Made by a program: the position numbers and the translations under genes. A model generated the notes under the pieces. That model saw only the letters and a list, made by a program, of their open reading frames with translations, was not told the DNA's origin and searched no databases. Positions 36,233 to 47,551 of a stretch of 64,000 nt of DNA are shown in pieces; the stretch's first letter is position 1; every line of letters starts with the position of its first letter. This stretch comes from Hysterangium stoloniferum (Eukaryota > Basidiomycota > Agaricomycetes > Hysterangiales > Hysterangiaceae), in contig WHVD01000015.1 of NCBI GenBank assembly GCA_015178975.1, forward strand, positions 310,001 to 374,000, read 5' to 3'.

Positions 36233-36949
36233 GTATACATATGTGGAAATGGTGATGGGCCAACAATAGAGATTGTACTAGTCAGGAGGTTTGACTCTAC
36301 ATATAAAATGGGTGGAGCTTGGCTTCAACTTACATATGTGTTGCACCCTTGTATGAACTGTTAAGGTGCTCTGGTATGTATTTCAAGCAGAGCAGATACT
36401 AAAGACAACACTCAGCTCAATTGACCAGAGGACTGAAATGCTAAGAGTCATAGGGCAAAGGGCCACAGCTTGCTGACAATGTCTTTGAGGGTATTAGAGA
36501 GGAAGTAAAGTGGCTGAAAAATAAATGGGGGTAATCTAAGTCAATATTTGAACTAAAGAATAGTAGCATACATACATATGTACATGGTGGGAACTTTATA
36601 CAAAGGAGTAACAGATGAGTGGAGGTCCAATCAAGGAAGCAAGAAGTAGTGATAGGTCTAAGGAAGCATGGAAAGGGGTAAGGATCAAACTAAAAGTGTA
36701 TACAATGTAATTAAAGTATACTAAAAGGTATGAGGTGGCAAAGTATCATTTACATGTCAAGCAGGTGATAAGAGAGTGTTAGAATGGAGATGGGATCGAA
36801 TGACAAAAGGGGAAAGCTATAGTAAACCAAGTGTCAGAGTATTGTGGGTGGTGACACCATGGTCAGGGGTACTGATTGTGGAGTGCCAGAGGGTTATGAG
36901 GGTGAAACAAACTTGTGGGGGGCCAAACTACAGGGATCCTAACAATTGC

Positions 36950-38172
36950 TAGAATTATTGCTAGAAGGCTCATTATTCAATGCCTTGTTATTCTGAGATT
37001 GTTCAGCCAGATTTTCACAAAATATTTTCACATGCCATTCCCAGTCTTTCCACTAGACCACCCACTTCCCGTACCACAGACCCTGTGGGCTCATGAACCA
37101 GTGAGCACAGTGGGCATGGAATTTCCGAGCTTTCATCCACATGAGTTGGAGAGTTTTGAGCTTTCCTTCTTTTCAGATATCTTCTTTAAGGTGGGATGGA
37201 AGACCCATATAAAAATGGTATCTGAGGGTGATTCATTCCAACCACAGCATGCAGAAAGGGTGTTGAACTTGACCAGATAATCAGAAACTTGTTGATTTTC
37301 CTTCATCTGGAGTGTCATTAGTTCATTTTCTGCATCACCAGCTTGATCATAAGCTCCAAAATTAGTTTCTAATTCTTTGACAAATGCATTCCAATGATCA
37401 AGCCAACTAGTGTAAGGGAGTGAGACTCCCTACACTGTGATTTGGTAATAGTTAGCTCTATTGTTGTCCACATCCCATTGTAATCCACATCCTATTGTAG
37501 TCTACATCCCATTGTAGTCCACATCCCATTGTTGCTCACATCCCATTGTTCTCCACTAGTATATACATATTATGTACATGTGGATTTCAATACAGTAGTG
37601 GTTTATTCCCCATCACTCATTCTAGAGTCTGTCTGCACCTGCAGCAGATACATACTAGTCTTACACTAGGTACTTCATCAGATAATTCAGAGAGTCCAGG
37701 TTTGAACCAATCCTGTGCAGTATCTTTAAGGTAAGAGAGTGCAAAGTTGACTTTTTGACTGTCATTTGTGAACACAGATGGCCAATTATGGAAATGGAAA
37801 TGACATTGAAGCAGGAAGTTCTTCAACTTCTTTGGATCTTTACCAGAAAATGATTTGGGCTCTTTGACATTCATATGAGATGGTTCTTTGCCTTTGCTGA
37901 GGGTTTCATTGGCATCTTTCAGATACTTCAGAAGTCAAGTTGGAAATCAAGTCTAAAATTCAGTCAGAAGTCCAGTCAGAAGTCCAGTCAGAAGGAATGT
38001 CCAAGGAATGTTAAGGGAATGTCAAGGAAAAATCAAGTCAAAGTATTGTCAGAACTGATCTTGTATGATAATGACAAGAACACAGTAAATATAGAACAAC
38101 AGTATAGTTGCATATCACTTACAGATACTCTATATGGAATGGAGACTGACTACATAGCCTCTCAGTGAAGGT
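36950..38172 (-). mobile_element. Ty3/gypsy element A: gag and 5' untranslated leader
   Basis: Minus-strand reading gives the gag start near 37874 (NVKEPKSFSGKDPKKLKNFLLQC), then FTNDSQKVNFALSYLKDTAQDW, a typical gypsy capsid segment. Nearer 37300 is QQVSDYLVKFNTLSA. The two parts are separated by a stretch of short tandem units (TAGTCCACATCCCATTG-like, 37465-37550). Upstream of gag the leader contains a GAAGTC-rich run near 37930-38000. The sequence from 38160 on continues into flank shared with duplication copy 3. Confidence 0.72.
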
Positions 38173-38371
38173 TTATCACTCAATGAGAGTTATATTTAGA
38201 ACTGTGCAAATAACTTTACCACTGCACTAGAGAGGCATTCACAGTTCACAATTTGACACATGAGCATCAAACTAATTGCACATAACTTTTGAATAATGGA
38301 TTCCCAAAGCTGGTTTTCTTTGAGTATCTTTCATCAGGAGATAAAATTCCAACCCCCTAGCTTTTCTGGAC

Positions 38372-38511
38372 GGGATAGCTGGCCCAGCTATCATGGCTAT
38401 GTTATCTAACAATCCTAGATTAACTAGTTCACTAGCGCGGTTCAACTATCCTAGACTATTTTCAACTATATGGTCTAGGCGGTCTAGGTAATCTATTTAG
38501 CCGACCTGCTT
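38372..38511. repeat. 140-bp insertion specific to duplication copy 2
   Basis: Copy 3 runs CTCTGGACGCCATAGATTTT without a break (near 49890), while copy 2 has about 140 extra bases between CTGGAC and CCATAGATTTT. The insert contains repeated CTAG-bearing words (GGTCTAGGCGGTCTAGG). No inverted ends or clear target duplication were found. It could be a small non-autonomous element or the ancestral state lost from copy 3. Confidence 0.55.
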
Positions 38512-38889
38512 GCCATAGATTTTTCCAAATCCGTGATGTAATTTAGTGTCCTTGGTTTGGTTTTCAAGTATCTGATTTGGTTCTTTCTCTGGTTCGGTTT
38601 TTTAGACTTCTTTAAGTGTTTACCTTCACAGGGGAGCCTGAGAGCCACGATTATCATTCAAACTTATAATATCTGCTGGGCCCGGTCCGTGGCGATTTCT
38701 TTTTCCAAATATTTGTGGAGTGATTGTGGAGATTCGTGCATGACCGCTCTATATAGCTAACAGGGCATTGAAGCTGCTATATGCCTGACGGAAACAATAC
38801 TCATGGATTCCCTAAAACATATACAGGTTGAACGGTCGAGTTTCAAGAGCCATTTCTGAGTCCCCAATGGGTGAGAGTAAGACACTAGC

Positions 38890-39834
38890 TTAGAGCCAAA
38901 CAGCGCAGCCTTCCCTAATCTTTTTCCATTTCCCATTATCCCAATGTTGGATCCTTCCTTCCCATTCGTCTGGGACCACTAAATAGATGATCTGAAGCAT
39001 AGACACAAGTATAAAATCTGCAAACGTTGCTTGTGTCCCGATAACGAAATCATTATCGGGTCCATTCTTATCAAGATGTGCAGCTATTTCGCTGAATCCT
39101 ACGCATTTTGTTGCCAAATATTAGCTACTTCTTCATAAAATATTCCGGAATTTTACCTTTCTGCAACGTATCCCATGTATCATTCCATTTCTCCGATCCT
39201 TTAGGGCAGACTTCTTCTAGTTTTGCCCCCAAATAAGCTTCTCGGGTCACTCGCCAGTATCTGGATGGAAATTAGCGAGGGCTTTTGAACAGTAGTACGA
39301 CAGAAATAAACTCTTACTCTAGGCTTCCATCGTTAAGAATATCCGTTATCCGAGGAAGCAAAATGGGTATAGCATTACTGAGGATAGTCTTCGTAACATA
39401 ATCGTGGAATACACTCTGTAGAGGTTTCGATCCCTTCGGAAATAATAAGCCTGGCTCGGGATATTTTTCGTCCAGATACTCGGCAATCTTCCAGGAGTCG
39501 GCTATAATAGTAGGTTTCCCATCAGGTGTAGTATGATTAGGATCCATAATGACAGGGACGGTGTAGAATGGGCTGCCATCTGGCTTGGTGTATGTGGTGA
39601 TCACACCGATGCGTTGCATGGTAGGTTCGATCTCTGGGTATTCTAACCAAACAATTTGAAATTGAAGCTTTTTGAAGTTGAGAGAAAGCCTGAAAGGCAA
39701 TGTCAGTCAATCCTATATATATGAACGTATCGATTCTCATACCTGGTCTTCAAGCTCATTGCATTCCATGATCCTGTTACTCTGCCTTCACGGCTGGAGG
39801 TATCATAAAGAGTGATGACTTTGGTGTTTGGCAT
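38890..39834 (-). CDS. Glutathione S-transferase, copy 2
   Basis: CDS is complement(join(38890..39098,39157..39260,39318..39689,39743..39834)), 777 nt, 258 aa. It has the same four exon lengths as copies 1 and 3, all splice sites are intact and no stop is present. N-terminal half: TLYDTSSREG, LEYPEIEP, FYTVPVIMDP, DSWKIAEYLDEKYP. C-terminal half: FVIGTQATFADFILVSML. Differences from copy 1 are scattered substitutions, with a cluster near SNAIPILLPRITDIL where copies 1 and 3 have a more similar sequence. The role should equal that of copy 1, glutathione conjugation or peroxidase in the cytosol. Confidence 0.9.
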
Positions 39835-41609
39835 TGTACACCGGGGGATGAAGAGGGAGCTGTTCAATGCTGTCATCTTTATAAGGTTCTTCCCAAGCAC
39901 CCCGATTAAACCGGATTGTTAAGCATATTGCATATGCTGTACAAGCAAACGATTGCGCGTCTCGTTAATATTAGCTCTTCCTTATACAACACATGCGTCG
40001 TGGGGCATCTGCCCGAGTCCACCAGCTCCATTTGGAAGTGAAATCACAATCTTACAGGCTTCCATCACAGCAGCAATTCGGGCACCACTTTTATTCCCTG
40101 AGGTCCCAAACGGCCTCCCTTCATACTCAGTGCTAATTTGACTCACAATTGTGTTTAATGTATCGTTAATCTTCATCGAGACCTGACATCTCGTAGCCTT
40201 CGCACTAAGACATACTGCATCCACGGTCGAAAACGGCGCTGGGCAAGATTCAAGAAGCACTGAAAAATATTCGTTTGAAGTTTTCGAAGAATAACACGCA
40301 CGAAGATGTACATTTGGGTGCCCGAGATGCGATTAATAACCTCACTACTGAGCACTCACCAGAGGTAATCTTCCACTTTGGAAGTGAAATGACTTCAAGT
40401 TGAGCGGAGTCTGGAAGGCTGCCGCCAACCGCAGCCTCACTAAGTCTCAGTCCAAGCGTTGATAGGACTTGAGTATATTCGCCTATGAACAGAGACAGCA
40501 GTACACAATAGTGACGGTAAGTAAAACGATAATGAACAAACTACTACGTGTATTTATCCTGATTATCCAAGGAAATGGATGCTAAACCTTAAGGGTCCGT
40601 TGTAGTAAGCCTCACCAGCCTTACAGAGTCAAACCTAGAAATATCTGATGGGTTGTAAGTTACAATTAGGGTCTGGATTAAATGTCCTTTCTAGAGGTCA
40701 CAAGGAAAAACAGAGCAGGCCAATCTACAAATAATCGCCATCTTCAAAAAATGAGCCTGCATCGGCGTAGTTGAGTAATCTGGCCAATCGCTCACATGCC
40801 CCAAGAGCTGCGTTCTACTTGCACACCAGAGAAGACTTTCACAGCACCTGCGCGCATTAGGTAAATGACTTCTTGCTTCAATGAATGGACAGTACCGCCT
40901 TATTTCGGACGGTCGCAACTTTCAATAATTTCAAGTTATGATCAATATAGTATGACGGTCGGGATTAAATTAGGACACATGATTGGGTGACTGTTTTATC
41001 GGTACGGCTTCCGGGAACACAGCAACCAATGTAAGGCTGTTAAACTGCAAACTGGATGTTTTGCGCACAAGCCCAGACAATGGATAACGCGCTTGCATCA
41101 ACGGCTTCGCCCCCACACTGGAAACATTTGTAGTTCACAATATCATAAAGCTCAACTTGAAGAATTCACAATTTGACATCATACCTGACTGCATTACATA
41201 ACTTCTGAATAATGGACTCCGCAGTCTATAACCGCAAAATCGGAAAGCCGAAAGAAAAATTATTGGGCTGTCTTGAGCGATACATGAAGTTATACTCATA
41301 AGGGTGACTGTGTTGCTTTCAATCGCTGGTATGACTGGGCTCCAAATGTAAATACCAGGGAATATTATCATTTATTAATAAGATTCAATGATATTTTCGT
41401 TGCGTTTTAGTGTATTGTGGCCGCACCTTTCCCCGCTATGTCTCTCCATCAGACAATTCGAATTGAAGTCGGTACGGCGAGCACTTGTCTTGGGGCTCTA
41501 TAAATCCATCACCAACCCCGTTCGTTTGTTTAACAGGGATTTTGTTTACCCAGAAGAATTATCCGAAAATCGATGGAGGCTGGTATCCGTAGGCAGGCTC
41601 AAAATGCGT
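39835..41609. other. Spacer between GST copy 2 and SUA5 pseudogene, with an unidentified gene fragment
   Basis: On the minus strand about 39982-40520 there is a possible two-exon piece. One part reads LSTLGLRLSEAAVGGSLPD and ISLPKWKIT before a GTGAGT donor. The other reads SCPAPFSTVDAVCLSAKATRC and GARIAAVMEACKIVISLPN. I do not recognise the family. The equivalent strip in copy 3 (51410-51870) has several indels and a changed donor, so at least that copy is dead. The remainder is unremarkable. Confidence 0.4.
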
Positions 41610-42994
41610 TCAACTTGGGTCCAAAAATAGTGGACCGCCTAGATCAAGCATTTTCGGCGCATCAGCCCGCGTAGATTCATAGCATTCTACGTAATAATAT
41701 GCAAGAATTTCAAGTCTCACCGGTTCGCGAGAGGACTCAATTGGCGGTGACCAGTCGATATTCACACAATAAATTTCACCCGCAGCTTTCTTTATCCTGT
41801 TCATAACGGCCAACCTTTCCTAGCTTCATCCACACCCTCCACGATAATTAAATCGACACCTTCCCGTTCCAAAGTAAGCAGCCGGTCGAAGAGACGCTGT
41901 GCAGTAATGGAGAGATCGGCGATGGGACCTAAAGGAAACATATGCCATGTCAGGGAAACTTCCGCATAGGCGGGGAGACGCGATGGAAGAAGGGCCAGGG
42001 ATGAGTCGGAAGGTGTTAAAAGGCCGATCTTGACTGTGATATCAGCGGGATACGAGATGAAAACACGTCTGGGAGCGGGGAAGGTTTTTGGTCGCCCGGT
42101 GGACTCGAAGTCATGAGGAGAACAACGGGTACAGAGGGGGGAATAATGGCGGTATTTCATGCCGGGAGTTGTTGGGGCTTCTTCAAGAGCTTCGTCCTGA
42201 TAATCTCGGCGGTGAACAAGGATACGAGATACGGGCTGTCCAATTCCGACATTGCCAGCTAATGCGCGCTGCATATCGTCTACAGTGACGCCTCCAGGTC
42301 GTAAGACCCGCAAGCAACCGTCCGCCGCTAATCCATCAACGACCGTGCTTTCAATTCCAACATTACACGGTCCACCGTCTAGAATAACGCGTACTTTTCC
42401 CGAAAGATTGTGAAATACATGTTCTGCCTTCGTTGGGTTTGGTGTCGTGGAGGTATTAGCACTCGGGGCAGCAAGCGGCGTGTCAGCGAGGGCAATCAGA
42501 GCACGTGAAAAAGGGAGCGTGAGTGCGCCAGGCCAGAAGGTGCTCATTAGAATGGTGTAGGCTGGAGGCATTACAAATGATGGTGGTAACAAAGATTTGC
42601 GCATTTCTAAAGAGGAAACATGGACTATTAAGGGGTTATCGGCTGGACGACCCTTGATACTGAAGATCTGGGACACCGCAGATGGTATTAAGGCTGGTGC
42701 TGCTAATTCGTCCACTGTTTCCGTTGGAAACACTACAGGAACTTGGAGAGAAAGCAGATCGTTCGTTGCAATTTGTAGAGACGCTAGAGTTTCTGGAGAA
42801 GAGTGATCGGTTCTGATGAAGAGTTGCTTAATGAAATCGAAGCCGGATCGCAAGGAAAAACCTGGGTCATTATCACGACGTTGGCAACTGTAAGACAGAG
42901 GTGGTGCGTCTAAGATTATTTCTAAAGCTGCCTCTGGGTGGTCGGGGAGTGAGAGTTGAAAGGAGAGTAAGTGTTCGTCGAGAAACGCGTCCAA
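41610..42994 (-). pseudogene. SUA5: SUA5 (threonylcarbamoyl-AMP synthase), broken copy in duplication copy 2
   Basis: Compared with the copy at 52890-54320, this one shows four lesions. The N-terminal frame differs, with a shift just before SSPETLASLQ and a 27-bp-scale loss near 42880. The conserved PTETVYGLAA is changed to PTETVDELAA. A net 78-bp in-frame deletion joins WPGALTLP to FSRALIALAD, removing the SRETVAIRMPSHPI substrate loop. Finally, a one-base loss near 41825 shifts the C-terminal frame (EARKGWPL then stop). KGRPADNPLIVH and LDGGPCNVGIESTVVDG are kept. Loss of the YrdC core loop means it can hardly make threonylcarbamoyl-AMP. Confidence 0.88.
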
Positions 42995-43175
42995 ATACCT
43001 GCATCCACTGGCGGTAGTGGCAGAGCTTCAGAAATATCAGCAGAATATAAGTATCATGTTACCTGGGAACCGGATGATGATGATTTCTACAATTGGGGAT
43101 ACTACCTGCATATCAATACTTAGACAAACCCCAATACCCTCGTGTCTCCCTCTCTATAATGTGTAATGTGGTCTG

Positions 43176-43683
43176 ATAATCAATAGAATCCATGTTGAAA
43201 TAACACTTTTTCCCATTGGTGAAGAGACCATTGTCATGGAGTCTACAGAAAACTTCACAGACTTGCCCTCCATGAAGTGCAGGATCTTCAGAAAATACCA
43301 AAATGACATCTAGGTAGATGATAACACATCAAGCATGTCAGAAAATATGTCATTAACAAAACATTGAAAGGCAGAAGGAGCACTGATAAGGCCAAAGGGC
43401 ATAACCAAGCATTTGAAAGAACCATAACAAATATGGAAAGCAGCCTTCTATTTGTCACCTTCAGCAATCCAGACCAAATGATAGGCATGTTTGAGGTCTA
43501 TTTTGGTATAAATCTGGGCTTTTTGTGGGGTGTTGAATAAATCTGTAATGAGTGGAAGCAGATATTTATTTTTCTGTGATATGGCATTGAGACCTCAGAA
43601 ATCAACACAGAGGTGAAGGGATCCATTTTTCTTTTTCACAAAAAGGATGGGTGCTCCAAATGGAGACTTGGATGGTCAGATGA
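43176..43683 (-). mobile_element. Ty3/gypsy element B: reverse transcriptase fragment
   Basis: Minus-strand reading gives [20 protein letters not shown] codons near 43370-43320, a VLSSTYMSFWYFLK run around the YxDD position, then EDPALHGGQVCEVFCRLHDNGLF and KKCYFNMDSIDY. This is the palm-to-thumb part of gypsy RT. The gene stops abruptly at 43176, where SUA5 flank begins. At the other end it stops at the target site GATGA of the LTR at 43684. Confidence 0.75.
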
Positions 43684-44931
43684 TGTTAGGACCAGAAAAC
43701 CTGCTGGGCTCTGGACCCTATCCTACATGCACCCAACTCACTATATCAAGTTACAGCTCAACTGGAAAACCTGCCAGAACCTGGACATCCAGCCTGTCTG
43801 CATGTGAAGAGTGGTGAAAGTTCTGACCGTTCTATATACAAAGAAGGGGAGGAGGAATGATTTGAGTGGAGGCCTCGACTGTTACAGTTCGAGGCCTGAA
43901 GTATTAGATAGCTCAGATAATGCTACCTTATGTGGTAGCTGACACGTTACCCTGATTACCGCTCGCTGTAGACCTAGTTTATGTCTTACAAGTGGTGGTG
44001 CTTGGGTAAAAGTGTGTCTGAGTCTATTTGGTGCCAAGTGCACCCACAAGTATACACAGAGCTTCAAACTAATGAAATGGTACAATATTCGAAGAATATA
44101 AAGGATAGAAAAATATGAATAAAATGTGTAAAATATAAATAAAATAAAAGGAGTGTTTTACCACAATGAAACTGTGGTAAAAGCATACTCCTCACACTGC
44201 ACCCAACCTTCCATCTCATGCATCAGTCATCAGACCCTGCCAGGACCCACACATGTCAAAGCCTGTCTATGTGCAACCCCATTTCACACACCAGTCACCA
44301 GGCTCTGCCAGATAACCCAACAGCTCTCTAACTTAGCCCTGTTCCCATTATGGTCTAATGACCTGTCATGTTTCAGACTCTGCCTCCATTCCATTCCATT
44401 CCTAATACCTAGTTTGGTGTTTACTTGTCTTGTTTCATGATTACTAGTTTAGGATTTCATGATTACTAGTTTAGGATTTCATGATTACTGGATTTGGTAT
44501 AACATACATTCCACAGTCTATATAGTCTGGCAGAAGTTGTACATACAATCCAGTCAGAAAATCAGCTTAGATCCACCCAGTAATCTACTTATATTTTCCA
44601 CTCCATTCCTCTCTTTGAAACACACCACTATTTACCTCATCAGAGCCCACAGGCTCTGACCTATCTATTGCTTGACCTCTGACCTATTACCACCTGACCC
44701 CTCGACCTCATTGGAGCCTGTGGGCTCCCTGACTGGTCCTTTGACCTATCAACCCCTGACCTATCAACTACACCCGGACTCCCTGGATTTCCCATCTGCC
44801 TGTTTGAAATTGGATGCCACAGTCTCACAAGGGCACAACCTATAAGCTGAAGCCAAGTCCTACCGGAATACCTGTGGGTTTCTCTGGAAACCCTCCACTA
44901 AGCCCTGCATGCATCTTAACAGATGAAACCT
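43684..44931 (+). mobile_element. Solo LTR, family 2, target duplication GATGA, with a nested short element
   Basis: Begins TGTTAGGACC and ends ATCTTAACA. It is flanked by GATGA at 43679-43683 and 44932-44936. Internal blocks (CAATCCAGTCAGAAAATCAG, ATAAGCTGAAGCCAAGTCC) match 35433-36232 and 45749-46498. The 394-bp element at 43803-44196 is inserted within it. It landed in the RT-to-protease region of gypsy B. Confidence 0.88.
43803..44196. mobile_element. Short TG..CA element (394 bp), target duplication CTGCA
   Basis: Begins TGTGAAGAGTGG and ends ACTCCTCACA, giving imperfect 10-bp inverted ends. It is flanked by CTGCA at 43798-43802 and 44197-44201. A second copy is at 46863-47266. No coding potential. 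The 5-bp duplication and TG..CA ends fit a solo LTR of a fourth small family or a terminal-repeat retrotransposon in miniature. It is nested in the family-2 LTR. Confidence 0.85.
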
Positions 44932-44936
44932 ATTGA

Positions 44937-45748
44937 TAAATGTTCATCCAAGAACTCTCAGATAGCAGAGAGTTCTGATTGGGATAGTGGGTAAATAGGT
45001 CCTAGAGAGGGGGTTGAACCAGGCTTAATATCATTTTTTTTTTTCAAGTCATAAAACCTATGAGGTACAAGTTGGTCAGCTTTCTGTTTACTGAATACAT
45101 CCATGAAATCATGATATTTTTCAGGGACTCCTTCCAGGTCAGCATTTAGGTCAAATAATACTGGGGTTGCAAAATGTCCAGATGCTTCATCAACTTGTAA
45201 GCTGATTGAAAAACACTAAGAACCTTCGAATTTGCTAGCCCTTACAAATGCAGAAGCATTGATGAGGGAAATCTATGGAGGTTCAAAGGTTTTGTGAGAA
45301 GCCAAAATTGCCATTGAAACTGAAGAGGCTTTGGCCAGAATAGATACTACAGGAGGAATAGAAGTGTTGGGAATCTGGGAAATTATACTGCCTAATACCC
45401 AGTCAATAAACAAATTGTGTCAGGCAAGCCAGTTGTATCTTAGAATGACTGAACAGCTACATAGAGTCCAACTGTGTTACAAAAAATGTAACTGTCTAAG
45501 ATGTTCCACATGGGAACCAGATATGTAGGTGTTGCAATCTTGCATAATAGCCACATTGCTGGTGCCATCAAATAAATGCAAGGAAATTGTGGGTACAGGT
45601 CAGAGTGTCAGATTATGTTTCATGATGAATGTTGTATCTACAAAACAGTGCATAGAGCTGGAATCTATGAGGGCTCAGAACACTAAATTTCCAAGAAAAT
45701 CAGAAATGAGTTTTACAAATAATGAGTCAAGATTAGAAAGAGTGGAAG
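44937..45748 (-). mobile_element. Ty3/gypsy element B: protease and start of RT
   Basis: Matches gypsy A at about 32.3-33.04 kb. Minus-strand codons give a retropepsin-like DSSSMHCFVDT near 45655 and a YDLK/EPGL region near 45045. A short stretch at 44937-45010 has no counterpart in copy 2. The frame is broken throughout. Confidence 0.7.
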
Positions 45749-46498
45749 TGTTACAACCAGAATTCCCACCAGACTCCATATGTCAGACTTGTCCACATTC
45801 GACTTCATTACTTCATGTATCAGTCACTGGAATACCCTCCAGACTCCGTTCCTGTCTATGTCCGACTCTGTCCCACACATCCATCACTGGACCCTGCTCA
45901 GAAAACCCGTCATCCCTCTAACTGAGCCCCGTTCCCATTATAGTCAAATGACCTGTCACGATTCGGACTCCACTCCTGCTCCATTCCCATTATGGTTTAT
46001 GACCTGTCATGATTTGGACTCCACTCTGTTCCGTTCCATTCCTAACACCAAGTTTGGTGTTTACTTATCTCGTTTTATGTTTGTTAGTTTCATTTTCATT
46101 ATTACTGGATTTGGTATGTTATTCATTCCAGTCTATATAGTCTGGCAGATGTTGTACATACAATCCAGTCAGAAAATCAGCTTAGATTCTGCCCAATAAT
46201 CTAGTACATTTTCCACTCTAAATTCCTCTTTGAATTACATTGCTCTCACTAGTCAGAGCCTGTGGGCTCTGACACATCTATCACTCAACCTCTGACTTAC
46301 ATATCTATCTCGACTCCCTGACCTCTTGACCCACAACCTCTCGACCCACGAACTCCACCCAGACTCCCCAGGATTCCTGTCCACCCGTTTGAAATTGGAC
46401 AAGACAATCTTGCGAGAGTGCAGCTCATAAGCTGAAGCCAAGTCCTACCGGCTTTCCTGCAGGTTTCTCCGGAAACCCTCCATGTAGCACCCTTAACA
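45749..46498 (+). mobile_element. Solo LTR, family 2, target duplication GGAAG
   Basis: Begins TGTTACAACCAG and ends CACCCTTAACA. It is flanked by GGAAG at 45744-45748 and 46499-46503. The empty site AGAGTGGAAGCATTGAG is present in copy 2 near 33040, so insertion followed the duplication. Length is 750 bp. Confidence 0.92.
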
Positions 46499-46503
46499 GG
46501 AAG

Positions 46504-46862
46504 CATTAAGACAGATAATCTCAGAAATATGAGGAGAGTCAATGCAACCCTCTGTCCAGGCAGAGTCTGGAGGGTTGCTTACTCCTTTTTCAACTCTGTG
46601 GTGGGTTTTTCCTTAGACATTGTGATTGTCATAGAGGTAGTTGCCATGCAAGCCTTGGAAGAGTTGGCCTTTACAGTGCAATTGGAAACCTTATGTCTGC
46701 CTTTTTTGCAGAAGAGGCAGAGGTCATTATCCATACATTGCTGTTTCTCCATAGGTGTGAATTCACCATCAGAACCTAGCAAATGTGATATGTTAGGTTG
46801 CTCAGAAGTTGACTGTATGCCCTTATTGTTGCTGGTAGTGGACTTCTTGTCATTCTTCCAGT
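46504..46862 (-). mobile_element. Ty3/gypsy element B: gag zinc-knuckle segment
   Basis: Minus-strand reading gives LCLFCKKGRHKVSNC, the same CCHC box as gypsy A, embedded in FTPMEKQQCMDND and KANSSKACMATT. The segment lies between two solo LTR insertions and is collinear with 33050-33400. Confidence 0.75.
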
Positions 46863-47266
46863 TGTGAAGAGTGGTAGAAGTTCTGACTGTTCTATATATG
46901 AAGAAATGAGTAGAATGGGAAGAATGATGATTCGAGTGGAGGCCTCGACTGCTATAGTTCAAGGTCTGAAGTGTTAGATAGCTCAGATAATGCTACCTAT
47001 GTGGTAGCTGACACGTTACCCTGATCACCACTCGCTGTAGACTTAGTTTATGTCTTACGAGTGGTGGTGCTTGGGTAAAAGTGTGTCTGAGTTTCATTTG
47101 GTGCTGAGTGCACCCACAAGTATACACAAAGCTTCGAACTAATGAAATGGTGCAATATTTGAAGAATATAAAGGATAGAAAAATATGAATAGAATGTGTA
47201 AGATATAGATAAAATAAAAGGAGTGTTTTACCACAATAAAACTGTGGTAAAAGTGTACTCCTCACA
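46863..47266. mobile_element. Short TG..CA element (404 bp), target duplication CCAGT
   Basis: Second copy of the element at 43803-44196, with the same ends TGTGAAGAGTGG and CTCCTCACA. It is flanked by CCAGT at 46858-46862 and 47267-47271. The empty site is seen in copy 2 near 33395 (TTCTAGTCAGAATTTG). Both copies share the internal blocks GGAGGCCTCGACTG and GTTTTACCACAAT. Confidence 0.9.
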
Positions 47267-47551
47267 CCAGTCAGAATTTGATTTGCCAGTATTATTATTG
47301 GCAGAATTGCCAGAATTGTTACCAGAAGGCTTATTATTCAATACTTTGTTATTCTGAGATTGTTCAGCTTGATTTTCACAAAATATTTCCACAGGACATT
47401 CCCAGTAGTGGGCATTGGATTTCTAAGCTTTCATCTGCATGAGTTGGAGAGTTTTGGGCTTTCCTTCTTTGCAGATATCATCTTTAAGGTGGGATGGAAG
47501 ACCCATATAGAGATAGTGTCTGAGGGTGGAATCATCCCAACCATGGCATAC
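47267..47551 (-). mobile_element. Ty3/gypsy element B: gag segment between insertions
   Basis: Collinear with 36950-37250 of gypsy A, with an uninterrupted version of the ATTGC target site that is occupied in copy 2. It ends at the CATAC target of the next LTR. No intact frame. Confidence 0.65.

Larger units (their letters stand above)
33447..36944 (-). mobile_element. Solo LTR, family 3, holding a Tc1/mariner element and a further LTR; target duplication ATTGC
   Basis: Begins TGTTAAGATC at 33447 and ends GGATCCTAACA at 36944. It is flanked by ATTGC at 33442-33446 and 36945-36949. The empty site is preserved in duplication copy 3 near 47300 (GGCAGAATTGCCAG). Without the inserts, the LTR is about 1.1 kb. 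It inserted in the gag gene of gypsy A after the segmental duplication, because the sister copy lacks it. Confidence 0.88.
32110..43175. repeat. Segmental duplication copy 2 (gypsy A - GST - SUA5 pseudogene)
   Basis: This stretch is collinear with about 43.47-54.5 kb. The gypsy pol fragment near 32.3 kb matches 45.0 kb and the CCHC box near 33.2 kb matches 46.7 kb. The gag start near 37.8 kb matches 48.6 kb. GST at 38.9-39.8 matches 50.3-51.2, and SUA5 at 41.6-43.0 matches 52.9-54.3. Differences are mostly discrete transposon insertions and small indels. The right edge is a junction at about 43176, where the SUA5 3'-flank-like sequence meets RT sequence of the next gypsy copy. Confidence 0.85.

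Noticed and set aside
37465..37560. CATCCCATTG-type repeats as a promoter or origin element
   Set aside because: They are short imperfect tandem units inside a decayed gag and are missing from the sister copy, so a simple replication-slippage origin is enough.
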